DNA of 64,000 nucleotides from Acanthornis magna (lineage: Eukaryota > Chordata > Aves > Passeriformes > Acanthizidae): assembly GCA_036785705.1 (NCBI GenBank), contig JAWUZG010000032.1, forward strand, positions 16,983,501 through 17,047,500, given 5' to 3'. Made by a program: the position numbers and the translations under genes. Below the pieces are notes generated by a model that worked only from the letters and a program-made list of their open reading frames with translations, searched no databases and was not told the origin of the DNA. This document shows, piece after piece, positions 15,501-30,500 of the stretch (position 1 is its first letter; the number at the start of each line of letters is the position of its first letter).

Positions 15501-18500
15501 AAATAAACCTCATAGTTTCTCCTCCTCACACATGATGCCATTAGAACGTATTATGAGTTTGAAATGTCTTGAAAAATCACTTCTAGATAAACAGCACAGA
15601 TTCTTAATATTAAATCTTTCACAGGAATTCCTACACAGAACCATGACCTACTGCAGACTGGTCAAGAAGTTTTTCCTAATCTCCTACAATTGAAAAGATG
15701 GTATGACATACTGATATTCTTTTATCATACCAGTCCTAATTTCTATTATAGAGAACTGAATTAATGTGCTACCACGAACCATTCTCCCATTGCCTCTCTA
15801 ACCACTGCCTCTTTGAAGCCTGTTTTGCACACTTTGTTTCATGAATTATCACAGAACACATTTTACTTCACAGCAAGGTTCTTGCCAGGAAACTATTTAT
15901 ATAGTACTGATTGCAAATTATTTTAAATACTTCTCCTTATTCCTCCTAGCATCAAAATGCAAATCTCTAAATACCTCAACAAATGCAAACAGAAGAGCAT
16001 TTTCTGTCATTTTCATCTGTTGATGAGCATGATTCAGTTTAAGACCAAATGCCTCCCACTTTTCCTTCAGTGGTAAGCCTGTAAGCAAAACAAATTTAAG
16101 TTTGTATCATCAAAACAATATACTAAAAAGAATTTTAACAACAGTATTTTAATCAATCTGTTTCAAGCACAGAGATACAGAAGTAAGCTCGGCTGAGCAA
16201 CAAAAACATCCAAGTTCCACAGATAGCACATCATAAATAATAAAAACAATTATATCTTGTTGTTTTGGTTTTGGACCTGTGTATTTTTTTGTTTTTTAAA
16301 TTTAACTGAACACTACTGACATGTGGGCACAGATAATTTGTAACTCATTCCGAGATGAGGAACAAATACTTATTCTGTACTTTGTTCCAGCATGACTGTT
16401 ACAACAGTTGAACTTCCAGAGACAGAAAGAGACACGTTAAAAAAAAAAAATCCAAATTTGTAACCCTTATGACAGAACAGATTAATAATAAACACTTCAG
16501 TATCAATAAAAACACTGCTGATTATCAATTATGACATTATTTACTATAGCAGTGATTTCAGTTATTTGTTTAAAATCACTACCTGAGCTACATACAGCAT
16601 CAAAATTCCTTAAGTAACTTTGCAAGTTACAGATTTCAGCTTGTCTTTATTTTAGGATTGTCAATTCTTGCAACAAGTGGTCTTTAAACTCCTTTTTTTT
16701 CCTTTATATTTGTGGGCATTTATTTTAATATCTGCATATTTAGAAGAACTGGTTAAAAGAAGAGTGGAGATGAAGTTCATAATTAATTTTACTTAGCCCA
16801 AACTGAATGAAAGCTACAGCTTCACTTGCTCTGCCGGTCTAGAAACAGAAACAACTCCATGCAAGATGAAGTATTAACATTGCCTCAGCCGCAAAATGGC
16901 TTGTGAAGTATAAAACAAGAAAAACCTATTTGGAGACAAAACCACACTGAAACAAAACAAAGCACTAGGCAAGTCAGCATCACTGACAGAGGAACCCAGG
17001 CAAAAGCAAGCTCTTAAAATTATTACTACCCTAAAACAGTTATTACGTTGGGTTTGTTTTTTTTTGTTGTTGTTTCACTTAGTTTTTTAAATAGGACATG
17101 TTTGTGAGACATAAGCAGGCTCCAGGACTGAAAGTATGAATGCATTCACACAAAAAAGATTCACACACCAACAACCAGGACTGCTCAGCAGCACATCAAA
17201 CCAGTGCTGAGTGGAGACAGATGTCAAGGGTACCAAAGGGCAGACAAGTCAACCTGCACACTGTCTGACACAGCTAACAGCAGAGGTGAGTTAGAAAAAG
17301 GAAAAAAAAACCAAAACAAAACCCATCCACTATTCTAACAGAGCTCTGAATGTCTTATTGCCATGTTGACATTGCATTTCTCAAAACCAGACAAAAAGAT
17401 GTAATACAGGGGGAGGAAAAAACCCCTAAACCTCAAACAAACACAAATTAAAAGAACCCGAGTCACCAGTATCTAGCTACCCTCTACAGTGCTTCAGCAC
17501 TAATGTGTGTTTTACCCATCTGAAACCTTACCAGATGCATTTTCTTTTACTTCTTTATTAATGGCAGATTTATGAATATGTTGCATTAGTTTTAGCAGAT
17601 CATGCCAACGTTTTTGCCTGTAGCAAGTCTGAATGTGTCCCAAGAATGTTTGGTTTTTCTTCCTAGAGAATGTCTGAGAGAAGAGTTCTTCAAAAGACTC
17701 TCGCAGAGGTAGCCAGATCAGCTTGTTATCCACAGGCTTGTAACTGAAGAGAAGCAAGAGAGTAATTACTTATGTGTGACAGAGTTATCTGTGAACTTAA
17801 AAAAGAAAACAACCCCAAAACCAGTTACTTGAAACAACAATATGCTGCATGGACGAACCCTTGTTTCTGAAGTTTTTTTACTCAACTAACGAACTAAGTA
17901 AAATTGCACATATTTAAATGCACCTCATGAGGCAATTTTGTAAAGACAGGGACACCCTGATAAGCAAAATATTTGTAATGTTACCAAACATTATGTCCAG
18001 TGAATATTTTATCAGATTTATATGGAACAGCTTAGCCATTTTTAGAGACGTTAAGTTGTGGTTTTAAATGACTTCATCACATAGAGCTCTGCACACAAAT
18101 CAGTGAAACTGCTCCGTTCTTCAGCAAGGACAAGGAATTTTCTGCATGCAAACATGCTTATTAAGACATTTATCCCACTATGAAACAAGATACTGCCCAT
18201 TTGTCACGCAGAACAGACAAAACAGTGGTCACTGACTCACCCCCCTAACAGATCTGCTGTGTCACTTTGTTGGTTCATGTTGACAACCCTCAAACGGTGT
18301 CCTTGAAACAGAAACAGAAAGCGCCATCAACTCGTGGATTTGTTCTTCTGTTGGTTTTTAAATTATCTTCACGTAAGTTACAATTTTCACTCACTATTTA
18401 CCTGTAATGTGAGCTAGGTACTGAACAGTTGAGGTTTTGCCAGTTCCTGTCTCACCAACCAAAAGCACAGGCTCTCCTTTGACAACACACACTGCAAGCT

Positions 18501-21500
18501 GTTCAATCAGTACTGCAGAGGGCCGTGTGGCAGCAAAGGTATGTTTTGCCCTGGAAAAACAAAGCAAATTACTCAAAACTAAGATTTATCAAGGAGCTCA
18601 TTTCAGTTTTACCTTTATTATTTTTTTGGCGGAGGGGCTGGATTTGGGGTTGTTTTTTAATATAGGTCTGTAAAGACGTAGTTCTAAGATACCCTGCTAA
18701 GATACTTACTTTTCTCAAGATATAACCTAAAAAACCAGGGTTTCCAAATAACTTCCCGGCCAATAGAGTTAGTAACACACACTACAAAAATTTCCTTTCA
18801 CGAAAGTGGATTAATCAAAATCTTTTTTAACAGCTATGGATCCACAGTGCTTTGAAGACACTCTAGTTCAAAGAAGCTGAAAATCTCCATGCTTTGGCTG
18901 CCAGAAGCATGATGCAGACAATCTTAAAGATATACAAGGTAAAACTAAGATCTCAAGGGAAAGAACTCCCACATTCCTTTCCTTAGTGAGAATATCCAAT
19001 TTGCATTTTTCTTAACCCCGTGACTTGCAGTCTGTTCTATTGACCACAAAATATTTCAATTCAGATGGAAACTACAGGATATTCTACCTTTGCACAGTGA
19101 GGGCTTGGTTTTGCTTCTTCACTAGATGAGCTCTTCCAACAGAGACGTCTTGTTCCCGTATTGAAATTTCTGGTTTGTAGAGTTCACAGAAGAACTCTAC
19201 CTGTGAAAAAAGCATCAACATTTCCAAAACTACTGTTGCTTACATCAAACTAAGAACACCCAAGTAATGCTATCAGTATTACTTTGCAGCAAGCTAATTT
19301 TTAAGGGTAAAATTCTGTATTTTGCAGGTTTTGAATACTCACCACCTAAAACAGTGAAGAACCTCAGAAGTGTTTTTTATCTGTACAAACAACTTTCAAT
19401 TTAATAACTTGGTAATAGTATTTGCTATTGTATTTCTACTTCATCTACCTCCATAGTAATTCAACTACATAAACTTAACTGTCATTTTAACAACAAACAA
19501 ACAACCTCCCTTAAAAAAAACCGTTTGTGTAAACAAGGTATTTTGCCACTTGGAGGGAATAATACATTCCTGTAATGAAATAATGCAAAAAAGGACAAAG
19601 AGAAAAACCCAGAGAAGCTTCAGGGATCCACCTGCCAACTTAAAGTAACGAAGGAGGGAATTTGCTCTGCAGACTTCTACAGTCAGAAATAGGTGACAAA
19701 GAGATGATTTAGTTTAATTCTGTCATTTATAGAGCTCCAGAGATGCAGCTGATCTTGTATTCAGTGAGTACAGAACAAGTATCAGTAAAGATCATGTTTC
19801 TCTCTGATCTCTCCATTTAAGTCATTAAAACAGCATAATATATTTAAATTAATCACAGAAAAATTGCAAGCTATAGAATACTTCCAATAAAGATCATGTT
19901 AATTACAGCTCAACATACCTTTTTCTTTGAAATGTTTAGGTAACTTCCAATAATTTTTGCCATTTTCTGTCTGCTCGCTTGGTTGGACAACATGGCTGTG
20001 AAACAGTCCAATGCCTGTCAAGGGGAAAACCAACTTTTGAACACTAGTTTTGTATGATTTTATCCGACAAGCACTCTTTTAATCTAAATGAACCCAAATC
20101 CAATCCAACCACTGTAAACAAAACTATTTCACTGTCTTCAGATCAAGTCATACAACAGAGTTCAAAAATACATAATAAGAACTTCTAAACTCTGTAACAT
20201 AGTGGGTTTCTACCAAAAGTAAAAACTTTTCAATGCCCAGTCACAAAAGCTATTTTTAGATGAATGGAGCAAAATGGAGAAGGAAGCAACATGTTAAGAA
20301 CTCACATCTCAAAACTGTCTCTGACTGATGTGCACACAAAAAATTCCCAACCTAGACTGTAAACTGATGAACAGGAAAGTAGAAAAGCAGCCTCATATTA
20401 CAAGAAAAAGAAAGGCCTCAATCACATACAATCCCAGCCTGTATCAGTTAAAATTATTTTGCACCATGCCATTTGTATGACAGTAGTAAAGTCTTTTAGC
20501 ACCTTACTGCAAACAACTTTCCTAGTAGCAGCAAAAGCTTCTGATCAGAGAGGTCACAAACTTCCAACTACACTCCAATTGCTTCAAACAAAACCAAATT
20601 CCTATCTCACATTCCCAAAGAGAGTATTTTGTGAGACAATGCTAGAATTTGGGTAATCAATTTCTGGATCAAGTCTTACCGCACCTCCTGAAAAATATTC
20701 ACTGCTGTGGTTGAAGAATTACTGTCAAAGTTGTAAGCAATCCTGCTGCACCAATTCAGTAGGTCTCTAAAACGAAAAACCAAAAATATTTGGTACATAC
20801 ATGCCAAAACACACAGCACCTTCTTCCATGCTCAACTTAGGCCATGACATGATCTTCTGGCATTTGCATGTGGAGCTGTTGTGCAAATTGTACATGGGAA
20901 GACACAAAGAGGATAATTCTGAGGAGTAGCTGAGCATGAAGACCAATGTTGCTTATAAATAGATAACACATACTCCATTAAATCATAATGCTACTATAAA
21001 ACCGAAAGGTACTAAAGAATCCAGAGAGGTATAAACGCCATGTTTTTTCGAGTTACAGACTCCTTATTAACAACACGATCATCCAAAAGGCAAGAAATTT
21101 TATTCTAGAAAAAACCAATGTTCTTATGCTCCACAAAAATATTAGGTAATACCCAAAGCTAGTATTTACTAACTAATTCGCAAAGCACTGACATTTGGTA
21201 GGAGAGGAGGAAATAATTCAGCAACAAGCTACATTTCACCACAGAATTTCTGATATTAACAGTACATTACAGATCCAGTTATTTTCAGTCACCTTTAGCT
21301 TATAATGCTCAGAGCGTTCAGTATGAAATAATCTAGATAATATACTCAATCGCTGAAAACGTTATCTTCTACCTACTGAGAGAACATTATACAGCACCTT
21401 CAGTTCTGAACTAGTACTGATACCTTATGTTAACAATAATTAAGAATAAATTCATATAGCTTGATACCAACTAAGCACTGCATATGACAACACGTTCCCC

Positions 21501-24500
21501 CACGCCCCCCAAAAAAGTAATTATTGCAAATAGGAAGTTCAAATAATCCAGAATGTGTTTCTCTAAATGACATATTAATTATTATCTTAAAACAAAAAAT
21601 GTATTTTCCCAGTTTCTACAAAGTTCCCATTTAATTATTCAAGCTTTTATCATTATTTTTTAAAAATCAGGAAAAAATACAAAAACAAACCCTTCTATCT
21701 CTGTAGCTATCTGACTTCTAATAAACACATAAGAAAAGACAACCTTAGAGACAGTTCTCGTCCTTCCAGGTTTGGTTTCTTATGATCTGATTTTGATTCT
21801 GGTGCTTCTGGTACGTGACTGGAGGCAGCAGCTCTGTTTTCTGGCTCCTGATACTTGTCTCCTGCAAGGTCAGTGAAAATGTCTAGCAAGTGATCTGTCA
21901 CAAGAGAAAGGTTGGGGTATCTCCTTTGGAGGACCTGAAAGGAAGAACAAAAAAGAAAAAACAGAATGAAACAAAACAACAAAACAAAAAACCCATCTGC
22001 ATTGGAAAGAAACCAACAGCCCCCCAATTTTTACAGACTTCTATACATACTTAGCAAACAAGCTACATGAAACTGCTCTCTTACAATCACTTATTTGAAA
22101 CAAATAAAAGTTATTTTGACATCTATGATACTGATTTTAATGCCAAAAATGAATTTTGCCAACTCAACTCTACTCCATTTAATACATTTACACAAATACC
22201 AACAGGAAGAACAAAAGGTACATTCAATCCTATCTGAACCCAAACGATGACCATACAGCTTTACAACTCATTACAACTTTACACCTCAGAAGTCCTTACC
22301 TCCCGCCTTTCTTTTTATGACTAAATTCAGTAGAGTATTCAAATTGTCTTTTCACTGTGCTGACAAAGACACATTAAGGGGATAATTTTTCTTCTGTAAT
22401 TTACTTTCAGCTCAGTTCTCTCTACTAAAGCTTGCCAACCAAAATATTGCTTCCCAAAATTACTTTTCACAGATAAAGGCCAGGAAAACTAGTCCTACCC
22501 TGCCAGACTGACTTTTCAGATGAAAAAGAAGAACATGAGTGTTTTCACGGCAAGCAGGTGGGTGGTCTCCAGCACTGTTCCTTCTATTTCTACTATGGAA
22601 TCTTAGTGCTTAACTTACACATTTTTGTGACTGAAGCCACAAAGTTGCAGAAAAAGAATAAAAGGAACCTAGTGGTGACACATCTAGCACTCAAGTTTCA
22701 TTTTTTCATAAGGTTTTGATAGTTGTTCTTGCCCCATTCCTACCAATTAGCTGACAAATGACAAGAAAGGAAAAAAACACACACAGATACTTAAGGCCAC
22801 CTATAACTGTGCTGGCTGCTGAATGTGTCCAAAGGAGTGAATGAATGCTACTGAAAAAACTATCTTCTTCATTCTAGAAAATTCAGAACTTTCTCCTCAA
22901 CGTTTCTGCTAGATGCTATTCACCACCTTTCCCTTAGCCAAGAATCTTTTAGAATCAGATCCTATTCTGAGCTCTGTATCAGGAGGAGAATCTCCAGAAA
23001 ATTCTATGTTCATGAGCCCTGGGCTGCTTTCATTTTCTGAAGAATTACACAAAGCAAACATTTCCCAGAGATGTTAACAAAACAGAGATGTTAATAGAAG
23101 CAGTTATTTTTAATCGATAACTGACCAAATATTTTTCAACTCAAAGCTTCAAACTCAGAATACCAGTAAGCTCAATTTTCTTTCTTGCTACTTCTCTCTG
23201 CTTTCAAGTCTCTGTGGGCTAATAAGTGGCAAAGCAACTTGATTCTTAGACCCACACAAAGCAGTGTCAAGCCAAGTTCCGGGAATCTTTGTTCCATTCA
23301 CTTCAAATTTTCCTGACAAACTGCCTGTTTACTTCAAAACTGGCAGGACAAAGCTGAAATTATAAGGGTCTATTGTGGAACTTGAAGATAAAAATAAGGA
23401 TTCAATTAACTACTGAAAAACATTTATTACCCTAAGTTGAAACAATTATTCACATGCCACAGTGGAGCAACACACCCCATACCTCCTTGAGTTCTCCTTT
23501 GCTCATGTTATCCAGATGTATTTTGGTCCAGTATTTATCCAGAAGAGCTGCATGGCTGCTTTGCTGCCTGTACCAACCTCCACCACAGCTGAATATCCTA
23601 AATCAAAACATGAAGAAACACAGTATGTTGAGTGTGGCTGAAGAATTCGGCATTTTCAGTGCACTTCTGTGCATCAAAGAACACGTTACACAGAATATAA
23701 TGCACAGACACAGACGACACTGTTTGTCACTGGACTGTCACATACCCTACCTTGCTTATCCACACTTTCCAAATTATCTGTTACCACAGTGTTTTTCCCC
23801 ATAAAATGCAAAATCTCCTTAGAGATACTTTCAGGAAGACTTAAATTACTGTCAGTTGTCTATCAGAAGCAACATACAGAATCCTTTGTAAAGAGAGAAA
23901 CCTGACAGAAGTGGCCTGTGAAATATCTTCAAGGATCTGTGATCTTATTGCAGAGATGCAGGAAAAGCATCTCCAGCCCTGTCCCCTCCACAGCATTTCA
24001 CAATTATGCTTCCTCATCTTCCAGACTCAGCTCTTCCCATCATACATTTCATTCCCTTTGTTCTTTTACTGCAGAAATAACTGTTCAGCCATGTGTTTTT
24101 ACACTGTGGAAGTAGCCCTGCACATGCAAAGCATTAGATTTGGGTTTCTGGTTTGGTTTTTGTTTTCTGGTGGGTTTTTGTTGGTTTTTTTCTCCTTTGT
24201 TGTATTGTGTTTTGTTTCCATTGTTAAATATTATTTCCCAGCTGTAAACTGCAACAGATTTATGGAATCTGCTCTAACTAGCCCAATGAACACTATTATT
24301 TGCTGCTATAGAAACTGTTCACTGATGTGCTGGTTTCGGCTGGGATAGAGTTACATTTCTTCATAATAGCTGGTACGGGGCTGTGTTTTGCATTTGTGAC
24401 CAGCACAGTGCAGATAATGCAGGGACATCTTAGTTACCCCTGAGCAAGGCTTGCACAGAGTCAAGGGCTTTTCTGCTTCTCACCCCATCCCACCAGAGAG

Positions 24501-27500
24501 GAGACTGAGGGTGCACAGGGAGCTGGGAAGGGATGCATCCAGGACAGCTCATTCCAACTGGCCAAAGGGATATTTCCATATCAGATGGAGTCATGCTTAG
24601 TATATAAAGCTGGGGGAAGAAGAAGGAAGGGTGGGGATGCTCGGAGTGAGTGTTTGTCTCTTTGTTTGTGTGTTTGCTTTACCTAAACTCTCTTTATCTC
24701 AACACATGATTTTTCCCACTTTTACTCCTCCAACTCTCTCCCCCATCCTGCTCCTGGGGAGTGAGCCAGTGCCTGTGTGGTGTTTAGCTGCTGATGGAGG
24801 TTAAACCATGACAACCATGCATGCAGAAATAAAAACTCTTAGGAAATCAGGCAACTGAAAGAGTTGAATACAAAAGACTCAATTCCAGAAAAAACACATC
24901 AGAAGAACAAATTTATAGAAGACAAAAGCAAGAAGAATTGTTAAAGGCTTTGAAATAAACTACTAAACTACTACATTTTAAAACCATGTAACTGCCATCC
25001 CCCATATAGACCTCCTAACCTTTAACCTTGATACAATATTATGTCTTCCTATAGAAAAAGTCATTTTGACATGAGGCACTACTACAGTGAAACAGGCATT
25101 GTATCTTTTTCTGGTCAGAAAACATTACAAACATCTATACTGAGATAAGACTTTCATAACTATCAATAATAAGCCTTTTCCACACAGTAATTCCTAAAAG
25201 TGGAATTTTGTCTTGGTGATGGGTTGGCTTTGTAGGGTTCCTCCCAGCAAGGTTCATTTCTTCAGCCTTGTTGAAGTGTATTTTCTGTACAAAGATTGGG
25301 ATTCACTCCAAGGCTGCTTTCAAGTGAAAAAAAATTTCACGGCTTCTATGGCTTCTATTGCTTGTTAATTGGAAATTGCTAAAACAAGTACCTTGCACTT
25401 AAAAGTACCTTGGACTTAGAAATAGGATATCCACGCTCTCAATCTCATTTAAGTTTACAAACCTACCTCCTGGTTGCAAAAAATTGGAATCCTGGTGCTA
25501 CTTTTAAACAGTCACCACGACCAGGAATCAGTAACTCTCTTTTCTCCAAAAGAGGAATCAGCACAGAGATCTGCAGAAAAAAGAAAAATTATAGAACAAT
25601 TTTTTTTGGTGAATCCAACAGACAGCACAATCATCCACACTCATTTCACACTTGAGATGCTGGAGCAATTCCACTGAGTGCCATTACATTGCCAGCAACT
25701 GCCATTCCCACAGATGGCATTTTGAAGGATGCTAACAGGAATTGCAGAATCCCCCATAATTTTAATGAGCAGTGGAAGTCACAGGTGTAATGTTCATCTA
25801 CCTTTTTTCTCCTGTATTCAAATTTAATTATAAGAAAATGGAAATGACAGCCTTTACACTGCAAGTCCAAATCAAAACTATTTATTTTTAAATTATCAGA
25901 TGACTTATTAGACACATTCAGATCAGGAGCTTTATTTTCTTTATCTCCCCGAACAAAGATGACCTGTATCTCAAAAATGTCATTCTCAACCATCAACATT
26001 TTTCAGTGTATACACTGCTACCCCCAGGAGAGTTTGGTATCTATTTAAAGAATTTACCCTTCCCTGGAGGACAGTAATGGTGGAGGAAAGAAAGAAGGGA
26101 GGTATGACCCCTCAGCACAGAGATCCTTTGATATGGAGAAAGCAGACAGGATGCCTGCAGGGAGGACCTGAAGAAAGGGATTTGATGAAAGCAAGATACT
26201 ACTCGGGGTATGCTTATCATGAGTGCAATGAGCTGAGTCCACAGAAGCAAATAAGTGCATGACCCCCTGGCAGTGAGCTGTCTGTACAAACAAACAGCAT
26301 TCGTCTGCTTTCTTATAAATTTTTTATTTCTAATATCAGAAGCCTAGAACATAATAAACAAACTGACAGGTTCTTCAGTCACATAAAGGATGGAACAGAT
26401 GTGAAAGGAAACAACCAGCAGAATGTCCAGCAGGCCTATGCAGAAAAGCATCTCTATCACACCATTCTTGCAAATGACTTGTTTTCTGTAGTCATTACTT
26501 CAAGAAGCAAGGATGACTAACTAGTTGTTCTGGAGCTGAGAACAGGAAACTGGTTAAAACTTATAATGCTTTGTGCATTAAATGTGTTGTGCAACAAAAC
26601 ATTTTTAATATGTAAGAAAAAAAAAGCGGAAGTTAAAAAAAGGCCCCACTGAACAAAACACTAAAAAAAATTCCTCATTAACAGCACCAGCCTCATACAT
26701 TGACAATGTTCTGTGGTGCTTAGGGCCACATTTGGTTTTAAATACCAAAACATTATTAAATAGACACACAGCTAATTATCAGTATCAATTCCATTTGTCA
26801 GAGTGAAATCTGGCATCAGTGACAGGGTCACAACTATTCTGCAACAAAGACAAAAACTAATGAGGTGTGCTAATATGTGAAGAAAGCTGAATTCTTTCTA
26901 ACCCTTCTAAAGCAGCAGCATTTTCTGCATGCTGCTACAAAACCCTGGTGATTAGACTCCCAAAATTGCCATCGTGGGCATTACGACCTTAAAGCAAACA
27001 TAAACCTACATACCACATCCAGAGGGGCATAATCAATATCCTCCAGAAGTATCCAGTGCCCTTTGGTGACAGCTTGTGCCAAGGTGCCAGGCTGCCACAC
27101 AAACTCCCCAGGGACATCTGTGCAGCGATACATACCCAGCAGAGTCTGCGACAGAAACAATTGGCGCATTAGAGTCCTGTGCATTACGTCCCCTAAAAAA
27201 CTCAGAGAAAAGGATGGCAAATACGACCAACATTGGCACATAAGTGACACTTAGCCTCCACCTTACTAAACAATCTGTCTGGTAATCTGTGACCGGTATT
27301 GCACTTTTTTTAATTAAGGAGAAAAGCTTCCCTCTCCAGTGGCAATTAAACTGAAATATAATTCATGATTAAAACAAACCAGGTAACTGGAAGTGAATTT
27401 ATGAGCTGTGCCACCCTAATTTACAAGCAATCTAACGTAACATGGAAAACTGTCTAGGGTCACACCAAACCTTATTTTATGTTTTTGAGCAGTCTGTGAC

Positions 27501-30500
27501 TAAAGTAGTAAAAGGAAACATAAAGCAAGTCATTCAAAGGTAAAATGCAGTCAAAGCTTTGATTTTCTCTCAAATTGCAACTTCAGTATTTAGGCATTGC
27601 TTAAAAATTGAGTTTATGTTTTACTACTACATATTTTATATGCTGAACTTCATCACTTTTTATTTATATGGTGGTCTTACTCTTGTATATGAGAACATAC
27701 AGTTTTGAGATGGCGAAACCAGGTGTTCCACGCAAGCAAAGAAAGTGCTTATGCACGCTAATAAAAATCTTCTGACAACTTCTTGTAGTTAATAACCACC
27801 CTTAAAAACTAAATATAGATTGTGCCCAACAACACGAATCAACTCAAGCTCCAAAATTCTATATGCAAAACAAGAACAACATGAAATTATTTAAAGATAG
27901 AGCTTAAGCATTATTATTTAAGTTCAAGTCACCTCAACATCCCAGTATCTTCCTTCCCCTCACCTTTATCACAAAAAAGGCATCAGATTAAACTGACATT
28001 AGCTCACATAAACTGAAATAAGTATTCATATAACCTTTGGCACCAGAATGCTGCTTTTTCCAACACAAATCAATTTTTTTAATTTAAAAAAAATCAACAG
28101 AGCTCCTCCTCATAGAAAAACCCTGATAAAACGTAATTTAAATTACACAGGTACAGCACAATTATGCAAATAATTTTAAACCTACTGGAGCATAACTGTT
28201 ATTTTTCTTCATGTTTGTTTATTCATTCTCATCAATAGTAAGAACAATACTAAAGAGCTGGGCACTGTAGGGTCCTTGAATGAATTAAATCCATTTAAAT
28301 AAAAGTTATGTCTCATCACCCAACCATAAAACAAATCCATCAGTTACCTTACTATCAGTTTGATCTCCAAGCTGAACTTTCAAAATATGAGGAGGTTTTG
28401 CTCTTCCTGTAACAGCTGCTAAATATTCAATCAAAGAAGTTTTGCCACATCCTATTGGTCCTTCTAATAAAACAGGAGTCTGATATGCTACAGCAATAGC
28501 AAGGTTTTGAAGATTCGTGAAGGCAGATTCAACCAAAACAAAACTGCTGGTGTTATTTTCCTGTTCAAACATAAAATTTCAGTTACTACACTGAAGTTAT
28601 TACTTATCTTACAGATTGTACAACACAGAACTATTAGGAAAGCGAGTCTAAGAACTAGAGAAATTCTGGCCTGCAGACCTGCATATCAAATAAAATAAAG
28701 GAGTCTAAAGTTGTATTTAACAACAGATATTAAAATGGATTTCATCAAAAACCTATTACAGATGACACACTTAATGAAAAGTATACATACAATTTAATCC
28801 CAAGGGGAATTCACACTAAGTTGTCAGTACAGGTATAGTAACTGTTCAACCGTAACTCATGTCAATCTAATACAATTAGCAATATAAGTGAAACTAAGTC
28901 ATCAGAATGGATCTAAATCACAGAACAAATCAGACAGCAGTTGCATTCAGATTATGCAAATATTAACTGAATGAATATGAGTATTTACTTCTTTCTGTAG
29001 AGGCTAATGTATATGATCATTTAGCTCAGAGAATGAAAGAAAAAAAAAGTATATTCAATAACGTTTTCATTTTATCCAAAATTAAATTAATGCAGTTTAT
29101 TGAATGGTAATGAATCAATGCTACAGATAGTCTCCAAATATTCTGACCCCCTTACAGTCATTTATCAATATATGGCACAAAAATTAGTGCTTTGTGCCAA
29201 AAGGCACAGAGGAAAAAAATGAAGAGCATTGAAACAAGTGTCTTTTATTTAAGTCTGACCTGTTTTTCCGATATAGCCTGATGTACTTCGCTGGAAACAA
29301 GAGAACCTGCTTCCCCTCAGTTTACTCCTATGTCTTCATCAGACCTCCTAAGCTGCCACTGGAGCCTCCCTATTTTAACTGGAACTACACTGGAGACCAG
29401 CTCAGTGGAACACCTGTGGCTATTAAAAAAATAAAAGCATTCCTTTCAGGGAAGTTCTCTCCTCCCTCATAGATAAAGTGTATTCTTTCAGTAATCCAGT
29501 CTACAGCACGGCCTGGCTTCAGCATGGCTGCAGCAGCAGTGACGTTGCCATGGGAGTAAGAATCTTCTTAAACAGCTCTACAGCTTCCCCTGCTACAGTG
29601 AATTTCAAACCACTCTCTCAATCCTATAAAAATCCCCAAAAGGTTAGTAAATAGTGAATTCAAAAACAGAAGGGGGGAGAAAAACGAGGCAGGGTGGGGC
29701 GGGGAAGAGAAATTTGGAGGAAAAATCCTCTTTCCATGCTTCTGCTACTCAAAAAACTCTGGCCACTGGTAGTCTTCATTAATTTTTTGTCCTGTCGTAG
29801 ATCACTGTTACAAAATTAAACAAAAAAATTCAGCTAAAACTGGTACCTAAAAGAGAAAAACAGTCAAGAACACTGGAGTGTAACTACAAACAGGGATCTG
29901 AACAGCTTAAGTTAAACAGCAACTCAGAAGAAAAAAGGTTAAATACTGTTTATTTAAAAATGTTTATGCCTTCGGTGAGCTTCCCAAAACTGTAAGGCAC
30001 TATATTCGGCATTACACTTTCCTCAAGTGGTGACAGTAAATTCTTGTTCACTTCCTTTCCCCTTTCTCTGCCTTCTGGAAGAGTTTAAATAGCAGCCTTG
30101 TTTTCTTTTCAGAGAAGAACTGAGCATATGTTTGGAGAAAGGCTGCTTATACGATGCCTGTATAGCACAAAAAAAACCTATGCCATGCAGGTAAAAGCAA
30201 CTGTCCCAGATCCTGGCTTTAGTCACCCTAGCTGAGATTGGAGATACTATGTAAGGCTGAATATTCTTCTGTAGTATGTTCATACAAACTGCTACATGAA
30301 GATAAAATGAACAGCACTATTGCTCCTTCATTCCTTCATTCTGCTGCAGAGCTTCTTTGTGGTGTCTCTATTACACAACGCTAGTTTACCGCACACACTG
30401 AGAAAGATAACCATAGTGTCTCAATACCATTTAATCAGGAAATAAAGTCAGTTCACTGTACTTAGAAATTCCGAAAACAAAAATGTGCTATTTAACCGTG

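Noticed and set aside
23911..24348. 145-codon open frame on the + strand
   Set aside because: It runs through T-rich intron sequence into the start of the LTR and has no recognisable protein similarity. The hydrophobic stretch reflects T-rich codons.
25646..25999. 117-codon minus-strand frame in MDN1 intron 7
   Set aside because: Not homologous to midasin and not needed for the frame; chance open frame.
28314..28320. Minus-strand GTGATGA as a snoRNA C box in MDN1 intron 6
   Set aside because: No D box or closing stem was found within about 110 bases downstream on that strand.
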